Assembly: GCF_004217495.1 (NCBI RefSeq)
Contig: NZ_SHLC01000001.1
Location: forward strand, 1 to 64,000
Source: Microterricola gilva
Lineage (GTDB): Bacteria; Actinomycetota; Actinomycetes; Actinomycetales; Microbacteriaceae
Length of the DNA stretch: 64,000 nucleotides
Reading direction: 5' to 3'
Position 1 is the stretch's first letter, and the number at the start of each line of letters is the position of its first letter. The notes beneath the pieces were generated by a model that worked only from the letters and a program-made list of their open reading frames with translations, ran no database searches and was not told the origin of the DNA. Made by a program: the position numbers and the translations under genes. This document shows positions 9,863-18,647 of this stretch, piece by piece.

Positions 9863-10621
9863 CTACTTGCCGGTGTAGACCGACTGGATGCCGGAGTCGA
9901 CAGAGAGTGCGACGCCGGTGGTCGACCCGGCGAGCGGGTTGGCCAGGTAGACGATCGCGTCGGCGACTTCGTCTGCACTCACGAGTCGGCCGTGTGGCTG
10001 GCGCGCCTCGAGGTTGCGGCGCTCCTGCACCGGATCGGCGGCGGCGGCCAACAGACGCTGGATCCACGGCGTCTCCGTCGTGCCAGGGCAGACCGCGTTG
10101 ACGCGCACGCCGTCCTTCAGATGGTCGGCGGCCATCGCCCTGGTGAGCGCGACGACCGCACCCTTCGTTGCGCTGTAGAGCGCCCGGTTCGGGAATCCGG
10201 TGACCGCGACGGCGGAACCGACGTTGACGATGGCGCCGGAGCCGGTCGCGATCAGCTGCGGCAACACCGCACGGGTCACCCGCACGGTGCCCATCACGTT
10301 GATGTCGAGAACGCGCTGCCACTCGGCATCCTCGTTCTCCAGCACCGTTCCGGCAGCGCCGATACCCGCACCGTTGACGAGGATGTCGATGTGCCCCCAG
10401 CGTTCGAGGGTCTGCGCGACGGCCGCGTCGATCGCGGCCTGATCGGTGATGTCGACCCGCGCGCCGAAGACGGAGTCCCCTGCGCCATCGATGGGGGTGA
10501 GCTCGTCACGGTCGAAGACGGCGACGTTCGCGCCCTCACGCAGCAGGCGTTCGACGGTCGCCCGGCCGATTCCCGATGCGCCACCGGTGACGACGGCGAC
10601 CTTCCCAGAGAAGTTACCCAT
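9863..10621 (-). CDS. SDR dehydrogenase, probably 2-keto-3-deoxy-sugar-acid dehydrogenase
   Basis: 252 residues, classical short-chain dehydrogenase: cofactor motif TGGASGIG (about 13-20), an acidic residue after beta-2 (VFDRDE) indicating NAD preference, NGAG, catalytic S and YSATK, and PGTTETPW. It is the last gene of the minus-strand arm, 5 bp after the FAH-family gene. In oxidative L-fucose/L-rhamnose-type pathways this pair oxidises a 2-keto-3-deoxy acid at C4 and then hydrolyses the 2,4-diketo product. That assignment is inference from neighbourhood; the substrate is not readable. Confidence 0.85.
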   Translation of the reverse strand: MGNFSGKVAVVTGGASGIGRATVERLLREGANVAVFDRDELTPIDGAGDSVFGARVDITDQAAIDAAVAQTLERWGHIDILVNGAGIGAAGTVLENEDAEWQRVLDINVMGTVRVTRAVLPQLIATGSGAIVNVGSAVAVTGFPNRALYSATKGAVVALTRAMAADHLKDGVRVNAVCPGTTETPWIQRLLAAAADPVQERRNLEARQPHGRLVSADEVADAIVYLANPLAGSTTGVALSVDSGIQSVYTGK

Positions 10622-10626
10622 GGTCG

Positions 10627-11472
10627 CTACTCGGCCGACAGGACGCGCTGGCGCTGGAGACCGAGGTTCTCGATCTCGAGTTCCATCACGTCGCCTGGGG
10701 CGAGGTAGGGGAAGCGGCCGGAGAGCGCGACGCCCTCCGGGGTTCCGGTGAGGACGACATCGCCCGGCTCCAGCACGGTGAACTGGCTGAGGTCGCGGAT
10801 GATCGTCGCCACATCGAAGATGAGGTCAGACGTGCGGGAATCCTGGCGGTGCTCTCCGTTGACCCGGCTCTGCAGGCGCAGGTTGCCCGGGTCGATCTCG
10901 GCGGCGGGCACGAGGTCGGGGCCGAGCGGCAGGAAGCCGGGGCCGCTCTTGCCCTTCGACCACTGGCCGCCCGAGATCTCGAGTTGCCAGAGACGCTCGG
11001 AGAGGTCGTTGGCGAGCGTGTATCCGGCGACGTGGTCCATGGGGTCCGCTGCGTCATCCAGCTGCCAGGCGCGCTTGCCGATGACGACGGCGAGTTCCAC
11101 CTCCCAGTCGAGCTTCGGCATGCCGCTCGGCGCCACGAAGTCGTCGTCGGGGCCGGCAACGGTGTGCGGGGGCTTCATGAACATGACGATGCGCTCCGGC
11201 GGCAGCGATCCCCCTTCGAGGGCGTGGGCCGCGTAGTTCATTCCGATGCAGTAGATCGCACCGGGCCGCGCGACCGGCGCACCGACGCGCAGGGAGTCGG
11301 CGTCGTCGAGCACTGGCAGTTCGGCGAGTGCGCGCTGCACGGTGCCGACCGGGTCGTTCTCGAGGAACGCGCCGTCGATGTCGGCCGTCAGCGGGCGCAG
11401 GTCGTAGACCGTTCCGTCGATTGCGACGACGGGGATCTCAGCGCCGAGGGGGCCGAGGCGTCGGAATTGCAT
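10627..11472 (-). CDS. FAH-family hydrolase (2,4-diketo-3-deoxy-acid hydrolase-like)
   Basis: 281 residues from ATG 11472; the frame is open further upstream but overlaps the epimerase gene. Fumarylacetoacetase fold: IYCIGMNYAAHALE, MFMKPPHTVAGPDD, the metal-binding LDWEVELAVVIGKRA, then GYTLANDLSER and the signature VVLTGTPEGV. These carry the Glu/Glu/Asp metal ligands of the family. Members cleave C-C bonds of acylpyruvates. Next to an SDR, an epimerase and a lactonase it most probably releases pyruvate plus a hydroxy-acid from a 2,4-diketo-3-deoxyaldonate. Confidence 0.87.
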   Translation of the reverse strand: MQFRRLGPLGAEIPVVAIDGTVYDLRPLTADIDGAFLENDPVGTVQRALAELPVLDDADSLRVGAPVARPGAIYCIGMNYAAHALEGGSLPPERIVMFMKPPHTVAGPDDDFVAPSGMPKLDWEVELAVVIGKRAWQLDDAADPMDHVAGYTLANDLSERLWQLEISGGQWSKGKSGPGFLPLGPDLVPAAEIDPGNLRLQSRVNGEHRQDSRTSDLIFDVATIIRDLSQFTVLEPGDVVLTGTPEGVALSGRFPYLAPGDVMELEIENLGLQRQRVLSAE

Positions 11473-11513
11473 GAAGTTCTCCTTGATTCGATGAGTGCTG
11501 ATGGGGAGGTGGA

Positions 11514-12539
11514 TTACGTGAGCTGGATGCGATCGACACGGATCGTCGAGACGAGCGACTCGCCGCCAGGCAGGGTGGTGCCGAGGCCGCCGCGTTCGCG
11601 GCCGTTGGCGGCGACGCCGTCGCCGGGGAGCACATTGGCCGGCTCCACCGCGATCGAGAACAGCCGCTTGAACCAGGGCCAGCCGGATCCGGCGTTCGCC
11701 TCGATCCAGAACCAGGCGTTCGGGTAGACGGCGCGGTCCCAGCTGATCCGCATGCCGAAGCCGTGCGTCGGGCTGCAGAACGTCGCGCCCGTGCTGTCGT
11801 CGCCGGCGGAATCCGGTGCTGCTGCATCCGCCTCGAAGTCGGTGAGCGCGCCGAACAGCGCCTGACCACTGCCCGGACCGGGCAGCGCGACGCTGTTCGG
11901 AACGGGGCCGGCCGGCAACAGCGCATCGGGGCGGCCGACGGCATCCGCCGCGGTCAGGGTGCCGGGGGCGTTCGCATCGGTGATGAGGGTGGCGGCTGCG
12001 GTGACGACGTAGCTGTGCTCGTCGAGGAACGGCGTGCCGAATGCCGGGTGCTGGCCGAGCCGGAAACTGCACGGATCCGGGGAGAGGTTGGTGACGGTGT
12101 CGGTGACGGTGAGCCGCGCGCCGGCGAGCGAGACGGTGCGCTCGACCCGCAGTGGGGCGGTGAACAACGAGGTCGCGAGGGTGACGGATGTCGCGCTCTG
12201 CTCGAGCACCGTCCACCTGGCCAGCGAGGCCTCGCCGTGGTAGCCCTGGGCGACCCCGTCGTGCACGCGCTCCGGGCCGGCGTTCGGCACCATCAGCTGC
12301 CAGCCGCCGGGGTAGCCGTTAGTCCACTGCACCATGGAGTCACCCGAGATGAAGTTCGACGCCGCGAACGGGGAGGGCGTCACATCGCCGGTCGGGGAGA
12401 CGGCGAGCGTCTGCACGCCCGTCGCCCGGTCGATCAGGCGCACGATGTCGGCGCCACGCTCCGGCGTGATGGTGACCTCGAGGGCGTCCGAGCCCAGTGT
12501 GATCGTTCGGGGAGCGGCGGTCTCTGCGGGTGTCGTCAT
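11514..12539 (-). CDS. Aldose 1-epimerase family protein (mutarotase)
   Basis: 341 residues, galactose-mutarotase-like beta-sandwich. Visible family marks are SNFISGDSMVQW, a GYHGEASLARW segment, the late GQHPAFG (His of the catalytic pair) and WFWIEAN, with a C-terminal acidic VEPANVLPGDG. It would interconvert sugar anomers before oxidation or lactonisation. Its stop lies 41 bp before the FAH-family gene, and it starts 3 bp after the lactonase gene, so it is in the same operon. Specificity is unknown. Confidence 0.82.
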   Translation of the reverse strand: MTTPAETAAPRTITLGSDALEVTITPERGADIVRLIDRATGVQTLAVSPTGDVTPSPFAASNFISGDSMVQWTNGYPGGWQLMVPNAGPERVHDGVAQGYHGEASLARWTVLEQSATSVTLATSLFTAPLRVERTVSLAGARLTVTDTVTNLSPDPCSFRLGQHPAFGTPFLDEHSYVVTAAATLITDANAPGTLTAADAVGRPDALLPAGPVPNSVALPGPGSGQALFGALTDFEADAAAPDSAGDDSTGATFCSPTHGFGMRISWDRAVYPNAWFWIEANAGSGWPWFKRLFSIAVEPANVLPGDGVAANGRERGGLGTTLPGGESLVSTIRVDRIQLT

Positions 12540-12542
12540 GGT

Positions 12543-13406
12543 TCAGCCTCGGAAGTTGGGGACGGGGAGCCCGGTGGCACCGTGATCGTTCACCAGGAAC
12601 ACCGAACCGGCGTGCGGGTCGTCGCCCTCGTTCAGCCCGGCCGCGGCCGAGGTGACCCAGAGCTGGTCGAGCTCGGCGCCGACGAACGCGCAGGACGTCG
12701 GCTGCGCCGTCGGGATCGCGATGGTGCGCAGCCTGGTGCCGTCCGGGGCGAACTCGTAGAGGGCCGAGCCCGCGAACTCGGCGATCCAGAGGTGACCGCG
12801 GCTGTCGACGGACAGGCCGTCCGGATAGCCGGGGAAGGCATCGGGGCCGATGAGAACCGTCGGCGTCGGCGTGATGGTCGACGTCTCCGGGTCGAACGGG
12901 AAACTGAGCACCGTGCGATCCTGCGTCTCGACGAGGTAGAAGGTGTGCCCGTCCGGACTCCAACCCAGGCCGTTCGGCTGGGTGAGGCCGGGCAGTACGA
13001 GGTGCGCCTCCCAGTTCTCGTCGAGCATCCAGAGCCCGCCGTCGCCGGCGAGGAAGTCCATCGCGCAGCTGCCGGACCAGTATCGGCCCGCCGGGTCGGT
13101 CTTCGCATCGTTCATGCGCACGCCCTGCCCGAGGCATTGCACGCGGTGGGTCACGGTGCCGGCATCGTCCAGTCCGACGAAGCCGGAGCTGACGGCGGCG
13201 ACCATGCCCCCGCTCTCGCGCGGGGCGACGGCCCCGACCATCTCCGGGTAGCCGAGCACGCTGGTCTCGCCGCTCTGGGCATCGGTGCGCAGGATCTCGC
13301 CGCGCACGATGTCGACCCAGTAGACGGTTTCACTTGCGGCGTGCCAGAACGGCCCCTCGCCGCACTCCGCTCGCCAGGGGACAGTGATGGTGACGTTGTC
13401 GTTCAT
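12543..13406 (-). CDS. SMP-30/gluconolactonase-like sugar lactonase
   Basis: 287 residues, six-bladed propeller of the SMP-30/regucalcin family: an early metal Glu in CGEGPFWHAASETVYWVDI, the RMNDAKTDPAGRYWSGS segment with the catalytic Asn/Asp, PNGLGWSPDG, and DGLSVDSRGHLWIAEF with the metal Asp. It hydrolyses an aldonolactone to the aldonic acid. Second gene of the minus-strand arm, after the GntR regulator (77-bp gap). Together with the epimerase it points to an oxidative, non-phosphorylating entry of a sugar. Confidence 0.88.
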   Translation of the reverse strand: MNDNVTITVPWRAECGEGPFWHAASETVYWVDIVRGEILRTDAQSGETSVLGYPEMVGAVAPRESGGMVAAVSSGFVGLDDAGTVTHRVQCLGQGVRMNDAKTDPAGRYWSGSCAMDFLAGDGGLWMLDENWEAHLVLPGLTQPNGLGWSPDGHTFYLVETQDRTVLSFPFDPETSTITPTPTVLIGPDAFPGYPDGLSVDSRGHLWIAEFAGSALYEFAPDGTRLRTIAIPTAQPTSCAFVGAELDQLWVTSAAAGLNEGDDPHAGSVFLVNDHGATGLPVPNFRG

Positions 13407-13483
13407 GGGGTTCCTCCTCGTTGAGGGACGGGCATTCTGGGATGGGTTTCGGTTCTCGAGCCGAGGCGGTCGTCAGCGCCGGC

Positions 13484-14251
13484 TCACTCGGCGAAGAAGC
13501 TTGGATGGGCGGCGCGGTGCATCTCCATCACGTCGAGGATGCGGGTTGCGTGGGTCCGGATGACGTTGAGGCCTGCGGCCTCGTCCTGGTCGCGGAGTGC
13601 GTCGACGATCTGCTGGTGCTCCTCGACGAGCTCCGGGTTCAGCACGGCCAGAGACAGGTTGAGCTGGCGCAGGCGGTCCAGCTGCATCTTCGTGCCGCGG
13701 ACGACGTGCCAGAGCCTGGGCATGCCCGCGAGAACGAAGACGTTCTGGTGGAGCTGCTCGTCGGTGTCGAAGAAGGCCTTGATGTCGTTGTCCTCTGCTG
13801 CGCGCCTGTTGGCGTCGACGAGCCGCTGGATCTCGGTGGTGTCCGGCGCGCTGCCCTGGATCGCGCGCTGGAATGCGCTCGTCTCCAGTGCGGTGCGGAT
13901 GAAGACGGCCTCCTCGACCTCGCGGAGCGAGATCGGCGCGATCTGACTGCCCACCTGCGGCACGACGCTGATGAGCCCGAGGTCGACGAGCCGGGTGAAC
14001 GCCTCGCGCACGGGGGAGCGGCTCACCTGCAGCCAGCTGGCGATTCCCGGTTCGGAGATCGGGGTCCCCGGCGGCAGCTGCAGGTTGCGAATGGCCTCGC
14101 TCAGTTGCTCGTACACGGCATCGGAGATGCGGTAGCGCGATGACGGCGGAGACAGGGGTGAGAGCGCGACCACGGGTGCCGGCGCGGCCCCAAGGCCGCC
14201 GGGAGCCGGTGAGCTGGCGGCGGTGTCTTCGGCGTTCGGTGCACTGGTCAT
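13484..14251 (-). CDS. GntR-family regulator with FCD domain
   Basis: 255 residues. After a disordered Ala/Pro-rich N-terminus (about 1-37), the winged HTH runs over RISDAVYEQLSEAIRNLQLPPG to SRSPVREAFTRLVDLGLI, then an all-helical FCD ligand-binding domain (AVFIRTALETSAFQRAI; the metal-site His residues in QLHQNVF and the late TH-A-R). FCD members sense carboxylic or sugar acids. It is divergently transcribed from the ABC importer, with a matching operator between them, so it probably represses both arms until the substrate acid appears. Ribosome site AAGGGG precedes the start. Confidence 0.9.
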   Translation of the reverse strand: MTSAPNAEDTAASSPAPGGLGAAPAPVVALSPLSPPSSRYRISDAVYEQLSEAIRNLQLPPGTPISEPGIASWLQVSRSPVREAFTRLVDLGLISVVPQVGSQIAPISLREVEEAVFIRTALETSAFQRAIQGSAPDTTEIQRLVDANRRAAEDNDIKAFFDTDEQLHQNVFVLAGMPRLWHVVRGTKMQLDRLRQLNLSLAVLNPELVEEHQQIVDALRDQDEAAGLNVIRTHATRILDVMEMHRAAHPSFFAE

Positions 14252-14285
14252 CGGATCATCCCCTTCGATAATGTGGCTTGCGCAC

Positions 14286-14295
14286 TAGTATACAA
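14286..14295. promoter_or_regulatory. GntR/FCD operator TAGTATACAA
   Basis: TAGTATACAA matches the FadR/UxuR-subfamily pattern TNGTNNACNA exactly. It lies in the 91-bp divergent gap between the GntR gene and the importer gene, just upstream of a TTGACT -35-like hexamer (14305-14310) on the plus strand. Best read as the autoregulatory operator of the locus. Confidence 0.6.
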
Positions 14296-14342
14296 GTGGA
14301 TATATTGACTTTGCAATCGTTCACATTCAAAGGAGATAGACG

Positions 14343-15335
14343 ATGAAGTTCGCCAAAGTTCTCGCCACAGTGGCCGGCACAGCCGCCCTGGCGCTCACGC
14401 TCGCGGCCTGTACTGCTCCGGCAGCCACGCCCGCTGACGGCGGGTCCGACGCCGGCTCGACCGACGCACTGCAGATCGGTCTGATCATGCTGCAGGGCGA
14501 CACCTACTTCCAGGGCATCCAGACCGGGCTCGAAGAGGCCGTCAAGGCCGACGGCGGCACGGTCACGACCGGCCTGTCGAACAATGACCCCGCGCAGGAG
14601 AACCAGGTCGCGCAGAGCATGATCCAGAAGCAGGTCGACGCGGTGCTGATCCAGCCCACCGCCGACGAGGCATCGCTCGCGACGATGAAGGCCATCAAGG
14701 ATGCCGGAATCGCCCTCATCTGCTACGGCAACTGCATCGGTGCAACCGCCGACCCCGCGAACGTCGACGGCGTCATCCAGTCCGACAACACGGCGCTCGG
14801 CACGGGAACCGGCGAGTTCGCGGCCACCTTCATCAAGGACAACATCGGCGACTCCGTCAAGCTCGCGATCCTCAACTGCGACATCGCCTCGGCGTGCAAG
14901 CTCCGCAAGACGGGCTTCCTCGACTCGCTCAAGGCCGCCGGCATCACGGTTGACATCGTCACCGACCAGGAGGCGTACCTCACGGACAAGGCGACCCCGG
15001 TAGCCGAGAACATCCTCGCCGCCAACCCGGACGTCGACATCTTCTGGGCCTCCAACGACGGCGGAACCGCCGGCGCTGTGATCGGCACCAAGGGCTCGGG
15101 CAAGCCGGTGTTCGGCACCGACATCTCGACCCAGATCGCCGAGTTCATCGTCGACCCGGAGGGCAGCCTGCAGGCCACGACCGGACAGGACCCGGTCGGC
15201 ACCGCTCAGGGCGCCTACGAGATGGCCAAGAAGATCATCGCCGGTGAGACCCTCGACCAGTTCAGCGTCGAGCTGCCCGGTATCACCTACGACCGTGCGA
15301 ACCCGGAGACGGCTGAAGCCTTCCTCGCACAGTAA
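14343..15335 (+). CDS. Sugar ABC transporter substrate-binding lipoprotein (RbsB-like)
   Basis: 330 residues. Lipoprotein signal with lipobox L20-A-A-C23, a short Ala/Asp/Ser linker, then a type 1 periplasmic-binding fold (IGLIMLQGDTYFQGIQ; NNDPAQENQVAQSMI; VDAVLIQPTADEA; FWASNDGGTAGAV). This is the cluster B family that binds ribose, xylose, other pentoses and sugar derivatives. AAAGGAGA lies 6 nt before ATG. It is the first gene of the plus-strand arm, followed by a hairpin, then ATPase and permease. The ligand cannot be told from sequence but should be the substrate of the adjacent enzymes. Confidence 0.93.
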   Translation: MKFAKVLATVAGTAALALTLAACTAPAATPADGGSDAGSTDALQIGLIMLQGDTYFQGIQTGLEEAVKADGGTVTTGLSNNDPAQENQVAQSMIQKQVDAVLIQPTADEASLATMKAIKDAGIALICYGNCIGATADPANVDGVIQSDNTALGTGTGEFAATFIKDNIGDSVKLAILNCDIASACKLRKTGFLDSLKAAGITVDIVTDQEAYLTDKATPVAENILAANPDVDIFWASNDGGTAGAVIGTKGSGKPVFGTDISTQIAEFIVDPEGSLQATTGQDPVGTAQGAYEMAKKIIAGETLDQFSVELPGITYDRANPETAEAFLAQ

Positions 15336-15354
15336 GCAACAACACCCCAGCGGC

Positions 15355-15392
15355 ATGGTGGGTCGGCGCGTGTAGGGCGCCCGACCCGCCAT
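15355..15392 (+). terminator. Intercistronic hairpin after the binding-protein gene
   Basis: ATGGTGGGTCGG (15355-15366) pairs with CCGACCCGCCAT (15381-15392), with one wobble, around a 14-nt loop. Such hairpins commonly let the binding-protein message accumulate above that of the transporter core. Confidence 0.6.
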
Positions 15393-15417
15393 TCCCAGGA
15401 ACAAGGATGTGACGGGA

Positions 15418-16914
15418 ATGAACGAAACGGTACTCGCGTGCCGCGGGCTGACGAAGCGGTTCGGAACGGTGACCGCGCTCAGCGCGGTCGACTTTGAACT
15501 CCGCCGCGGCGAGGTGCGCGCCCTGCTCGGCAAGAACGGAGCGGGCAAGTCCACGATTGTGAACCTGCTCTCCGGCTCGCTGCAGCCGGACGCGGGCACG
15601 ATCGAACTCGACGGCAATGTTGTGGAGTGGTCGGGGCCGCGTGCAGCTCAAGAAGGCGGCATCGCCGTCGTCCACCAGGAGTTCAGCCTGGTGCCAGGGC
15701 TGAGCGTCGCCGAGAACATCACACTCGGGCGCTGGCCACAGAAAGGTGGCTTCGTCGACAAGACCGCGGTCAAGGACCTGGCCCGCATCGCACTCGGCCG
15801 GCTCGGCGTCGAGATCCCGCTCACGATCGAGGTCGGTCTGCTCCCGCTGGCCGAGCAGCAGATGGTCGAGATCGCCAAGGCGCTCGTCGACGAGCCGCAC
15901 GTGCTGATCCTCGACGAGCCGACCAGCGCGCTGAACACCCACGAGGTCGACGCGCTCATCAAGCTCATCCGGCGCCTCGCCGCGACCGGCATGTCGATCA
16001 TCTACGTCTCTCACCGGATGAAGGAGATCCCGCTCGTCGCCGACACCCTCACCGTGCTGCGTGACGGCGAGGAGATCGGCACCCACGAGGTCGCGAGCAT
16101 CAGCTCCGACCAGGTTGCCGAGCTCATCAGCGGCGACGCCAAGGAAGCAGCCGTGCACGCCAAGCACGATCGCACGAGCGCCCCCGTCGTGCTCGAGGTG
16201 CAGAGCCTCACCGTGCCCCACCGACTGAACGGGATCTCGTTCACGCTGCATGAGGGCGAGGTGCTCGGCATCGCCGGTCTGCTCGGCTCCGGCCGCACCG
16301 AGCTGCTCGAATCGATCTTCGGCCTGCGCGACGACGCGGAGGGCGAGATCATCGTCCACGGCACCGCGCACGGCCGCCGCCACCCGCGCAAGATGCTCGA
16401 CCTCGGAGTGGCGTACACCTCGGAGGACCGCAAGGGCTCCGGGATCGTGCCGCTGCTCGGTATCGATGAGAACCTGCTGCTCTCGGCCCGCGGCCGCGTG
16501 CTGCCGAAGTTCTGGCTGAACGCCAAGGCGGAGGCGCGGATCGTCGCCGAGGCGATGACGTCGATGTCGGTGCGCGCATCGTCGCCGCAGCAGGAGATCG
16601 GGACCCTCTCCGGTGGCAACCAGCAGAAGGGCGTGATCGGCAGGGCACTGGCCGCGAAGATGCGGATCCTGCTGCTCGACGAGCCGACGCGCGGCGTCGA
16701 TCTGCACGCCAAGGCCCAGATCTACGGCCTGATCCGTGACCTCGCCGACAACGGGGTCTCGTCGATCTTCGTGTCATCCGAACTTGAAGAGATCGCAGAG
16801 GTCTGCGATCGCGTGCTCGTCCTGCGAGACGGCCACATCCATGAAGAACTCATCGGTTCCGAGGGAACCGCAGAACGAATTCTCGCACTCGCCATGCGAC
16901 AGGAGAACAACTAA
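15418..16914 (+). CDS. Sugar ABC transporter ATPase with two nucleotide-binding domains (RbsA-like)
   Basis: About 498 residues from ATG 15418; GTG 15409 gives three more, and AAGGA at 15403-15407 favours the ATG. First domain: Walker A GKNGAGKST, degenerate signature LPLAEQQ, Walker B VLILDEPTSAL. Second domain: degenerate Walker A (GLLGSGRTE), intact signature LSGGNQQKG and Walker B ILLLDEPTRGVD. This duplicated, asymmetric layout is typical of ribose/xylose-type importers. The stop TAA shares a base with the permease ATG. Confidence 0.94.
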   Translation: MNETVLACRGLTKRFGTVTALSAVDFELRRGEVRALLGKNGAGKSTIVNLLSGSLQPDAGTIELDGNVVEWSGPRAAQEGGIAVVHQEFSLVPGLSVAENITLGRWPQKGGFVDKTAVKDLARIALGRLGVEIPLTIEVGLLPLAEQQMVEIAKALVDEPHVLILDEPTSALNTHEVDALIKLIRRLAATGMSIIYVSHRMKEIPLVADTLTVLRDGEEIGTHEVASISSDQVAELISGDAKEAAVHAKHDRTSAPVVLEVQSLTVPHRLNGISFTLHEGEVLGIAGLLGSGRTELLESIFGLRDDAEGEIIVHGTAHGRRHPRKMLDLGVAYTSEDRKGSGIVPLLGIDENLLLSARGRVLPKFWLNAKAEARIVAEAMTSMSVRASSPQQEIGTLSGGNQQKGVIGRALAAKMRILLLDEPTRGVDLHAKAQIYGLIRDLADNGVSSIFVSSELEEIAEVCDRVLVLRDGHIHEELIGSEGTAERILALAMRQENN

Positions 16915-17909
16915 TGACAACAGCAACAGCCACCGCCCAACGGAGCTCCTTCGGAGACGTGCTGACCCGGATCAAGAACTGGCAGAGCCTCGGCCTGCTG
17001 ATCGTGCTGATCGTGTTCTACATCGTGCTCTCCATCTCCTCGCCGATCTTCTTCACGCTCAGCAACCAGCTCGCGATCCTGCAGAACGCCGCGTTCTTCG
17101 GAATCGTCGCATTCGCGATGACGCTCGTGATCGTCTCGGGCGAGATCGACATCTCGGTCGGATCCATGGCCGCCCTGTCCTCATCGCTGCTCGGCGTCTT
17201 CGTCGTCAACCAGGGTGTGCCCTTCCCGCTCGCCGTGGTGTTCGTCATGGTGATCGCCGTCGGCATCGGTGCATTCACCGGCGTGATGCGGGCCTACTTT
17301 GGGGTGCCGACATTCATCTCGACGCTGGCGATGTTCCTGGCCCTCCGCGGCCTGGCGCAGCTGCTCACGAACAACTTCCCCCTCCCCATCCCCAGCGCGG
17401 ACTTCTTCTACTGGGGCAGCGGCAAGGTGTTCGGCATCATCCCCGTCGCGGCCATCTACTTCGTGATCGCGGCCGTCGTCGTCGGCATCATCGCCCAGAA
17501 GACCGTGTTCGGCCGGTCCATCTACGCGGTCGGCGGCAACGCCAAGGCCTCCACCCTCTCCGGCATCCCTGTGCGCCGCGTCAAGATCGTCGTCATGATG
17601 ATGTCCGCGTTCGCGGCATCCATCGCCGGCCTTCTGCAGAGCGCCCAGCTCTCCTCCGGCAACAGCACGATCGCCGTCGGCCTCGAGTTCGACGCCATCG
17701 CCGCCAGCATCATCGGTGGCACCGTGCTCTCCGGCGGCAAGGGCACCATCGTCGGAACCGTGATCGGCGTCGTGTTCATCGCCGCGCTGCTCAACGGCAT
17801 GGTCCTGCTCGGCGTCAATCCCTACGCACAGCAGGTCGTGCGTGGAGCGGTCGTGCTCATCGCCGTTCTCGTCAATGTCTGGCGCACCCGCCGCGCTCCC
17901 ATCAGCTGA
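16914..17909 (+). CDS. Sugar ABC transporter permease (RbsC-like)
   Basis: 331 residues with about ten hydrophobic helices (LGLLIVLIVFYIVLSI; FGIVAFAMTLVIVSGEIDIS; VAAIYFVIAAVVVGIIAQ). Family signature GEIDISVGSMAALSS near residue 80 and the cytoplasmic loop FGRSIYAVGGNAKAS at about 200 that contacts the ATPase. Its ATG overlaps the ATPase stop by 1 nt. Likely works as a homodimer with the ATPase and the binding lipoprotein. Confidence 0.94.
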   Translation: MTTATATAQRSSFGDVLTRIKNWQSLGLLIVLIVFYIVLSISSPIFFTLSNQLAILQNAAFFGIVAFAMTLVIVSGEIDISVGSMAALSSSLLGVFVVNQGVPFPLAVVFVMVIAVGIGAFTGVMRAYFGVPTFISTLAMFLALRGLAQLLTNNFPLPIPSADFFYWGSGKVFGIIPVAAIYFVIAAVVVGIIAQKTVFGRSIYAVGGNAKASTLSGIPVRRVKIVVMMMSAFAASIAGLLQSAQLSSGNSTIAVGLEFDAIAASIIGGTVLSGGKGTIVGTVIGVVFIAALLNGMVLLGVNPYAQQVVRGAVVLIAVLVNVWRTRRAPIS

Positions 17910-17937
17910 TCGCCATCTCCGAACGAAAGACAGACAC

Positions 17938-18600
17938 ATGACCACCAGCACCGACACTGAACTCTTCGCGACCATCCGCGCCCAGCTCTACACCGCCGTC
18001 GTCGGTGACATCCTCGACACCCTCGGCCGCACGCACCAGTTCCTGCCGCCGGAGATCCGCCCGCTGCGCCCGGAGATGAAGCTCGTCGGCCGCGCCATGC
18101 CCTCCGTCACCTCCGAGGTGCACGGCCCGCAGAAGAAGCCATTCGGCTTCCTGACGGAGGCGCTCGACCAGCTCGAGCCCGGTGAGGTCTACATCACGCC
18201 GCGCATCGTGCAGCCGGTCGCGCTCTGGGGCGAGATCCTCACCGCCACCTCGCAGCAGCGCGGCGCGGTCGGCGCGGTCGTCGACGGCTACTACCGCGAC
18301 ACCGCCCAGGTGCTTGAGCGCGACTTCCCGGTGTTCGGCTGGGGAACGTACGCCCAGGACTCCTCCGTGCGCACCGTCGTCTCAGACTACCGCGTGCCGG
18401 TCCGGGTGGGCGGAGTGCTGGTCACCCCCGGTGACCTGATCATCGGCGACATCGACGGCGTCCTCGTCGTGCCTCAGGAGGTCGAGGCCGAGGTGATCGA
18501 GGCCGCTCTGGCAAAGGCATCGACGGAGAACGTGGTGTGCAAGGCGATCGACGCCGGCATGAGTGCGACAGAGGCCTTCGCCACCTACGGCGTACTGTGA
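17938..18600 (+). CDS. RraA-like/4-hydroxy-2-oxoacid aldolase-type protein
   Basis: 220 residues in the RraA fold. Key signature is GAVVDGYYRDTAQV, matching the G-x-V-x-D-G-x-x-R-D motif with the metal-binding Asp and substrate Arg of class II HMG/CHA aldolases, plus a C-terminal IIGDIDGVLVVP. True RraA regulates RNase E, but in sugar operons this fold acts as a pyruvate aldolase or oxaloacetate decarboxylase. Here it follows the permease by 28 bp. It could cleave a 4-hydroxy-2-keto acid. Exact reaction unknown. Confidence 0.83.
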   Translation: MTTSTDTELFATIRAQLYTAVVGDILDTLGRTHQFLPPEIRPLRPEMKLVGRAMPSVTSEVHGPQKKPFGFLTEALDQLEPGEVYITPRIVQPVALWGEILTATSQQRGAVGAVVDGYYRDTAQVLERDFPVFGWGTYAQDSSVRTVVSDYRVPVRVGGVLVTPGDLIIGDIDGVLVVPQEVEAEVIEAALAKASTENVVCKAIDAGMSATEAFATYGVL

Positions 18601-18647
18601 CGGTCGGACTCCCCGACCAATCCCCGAATGAAGAAGGTGCACTGAAA

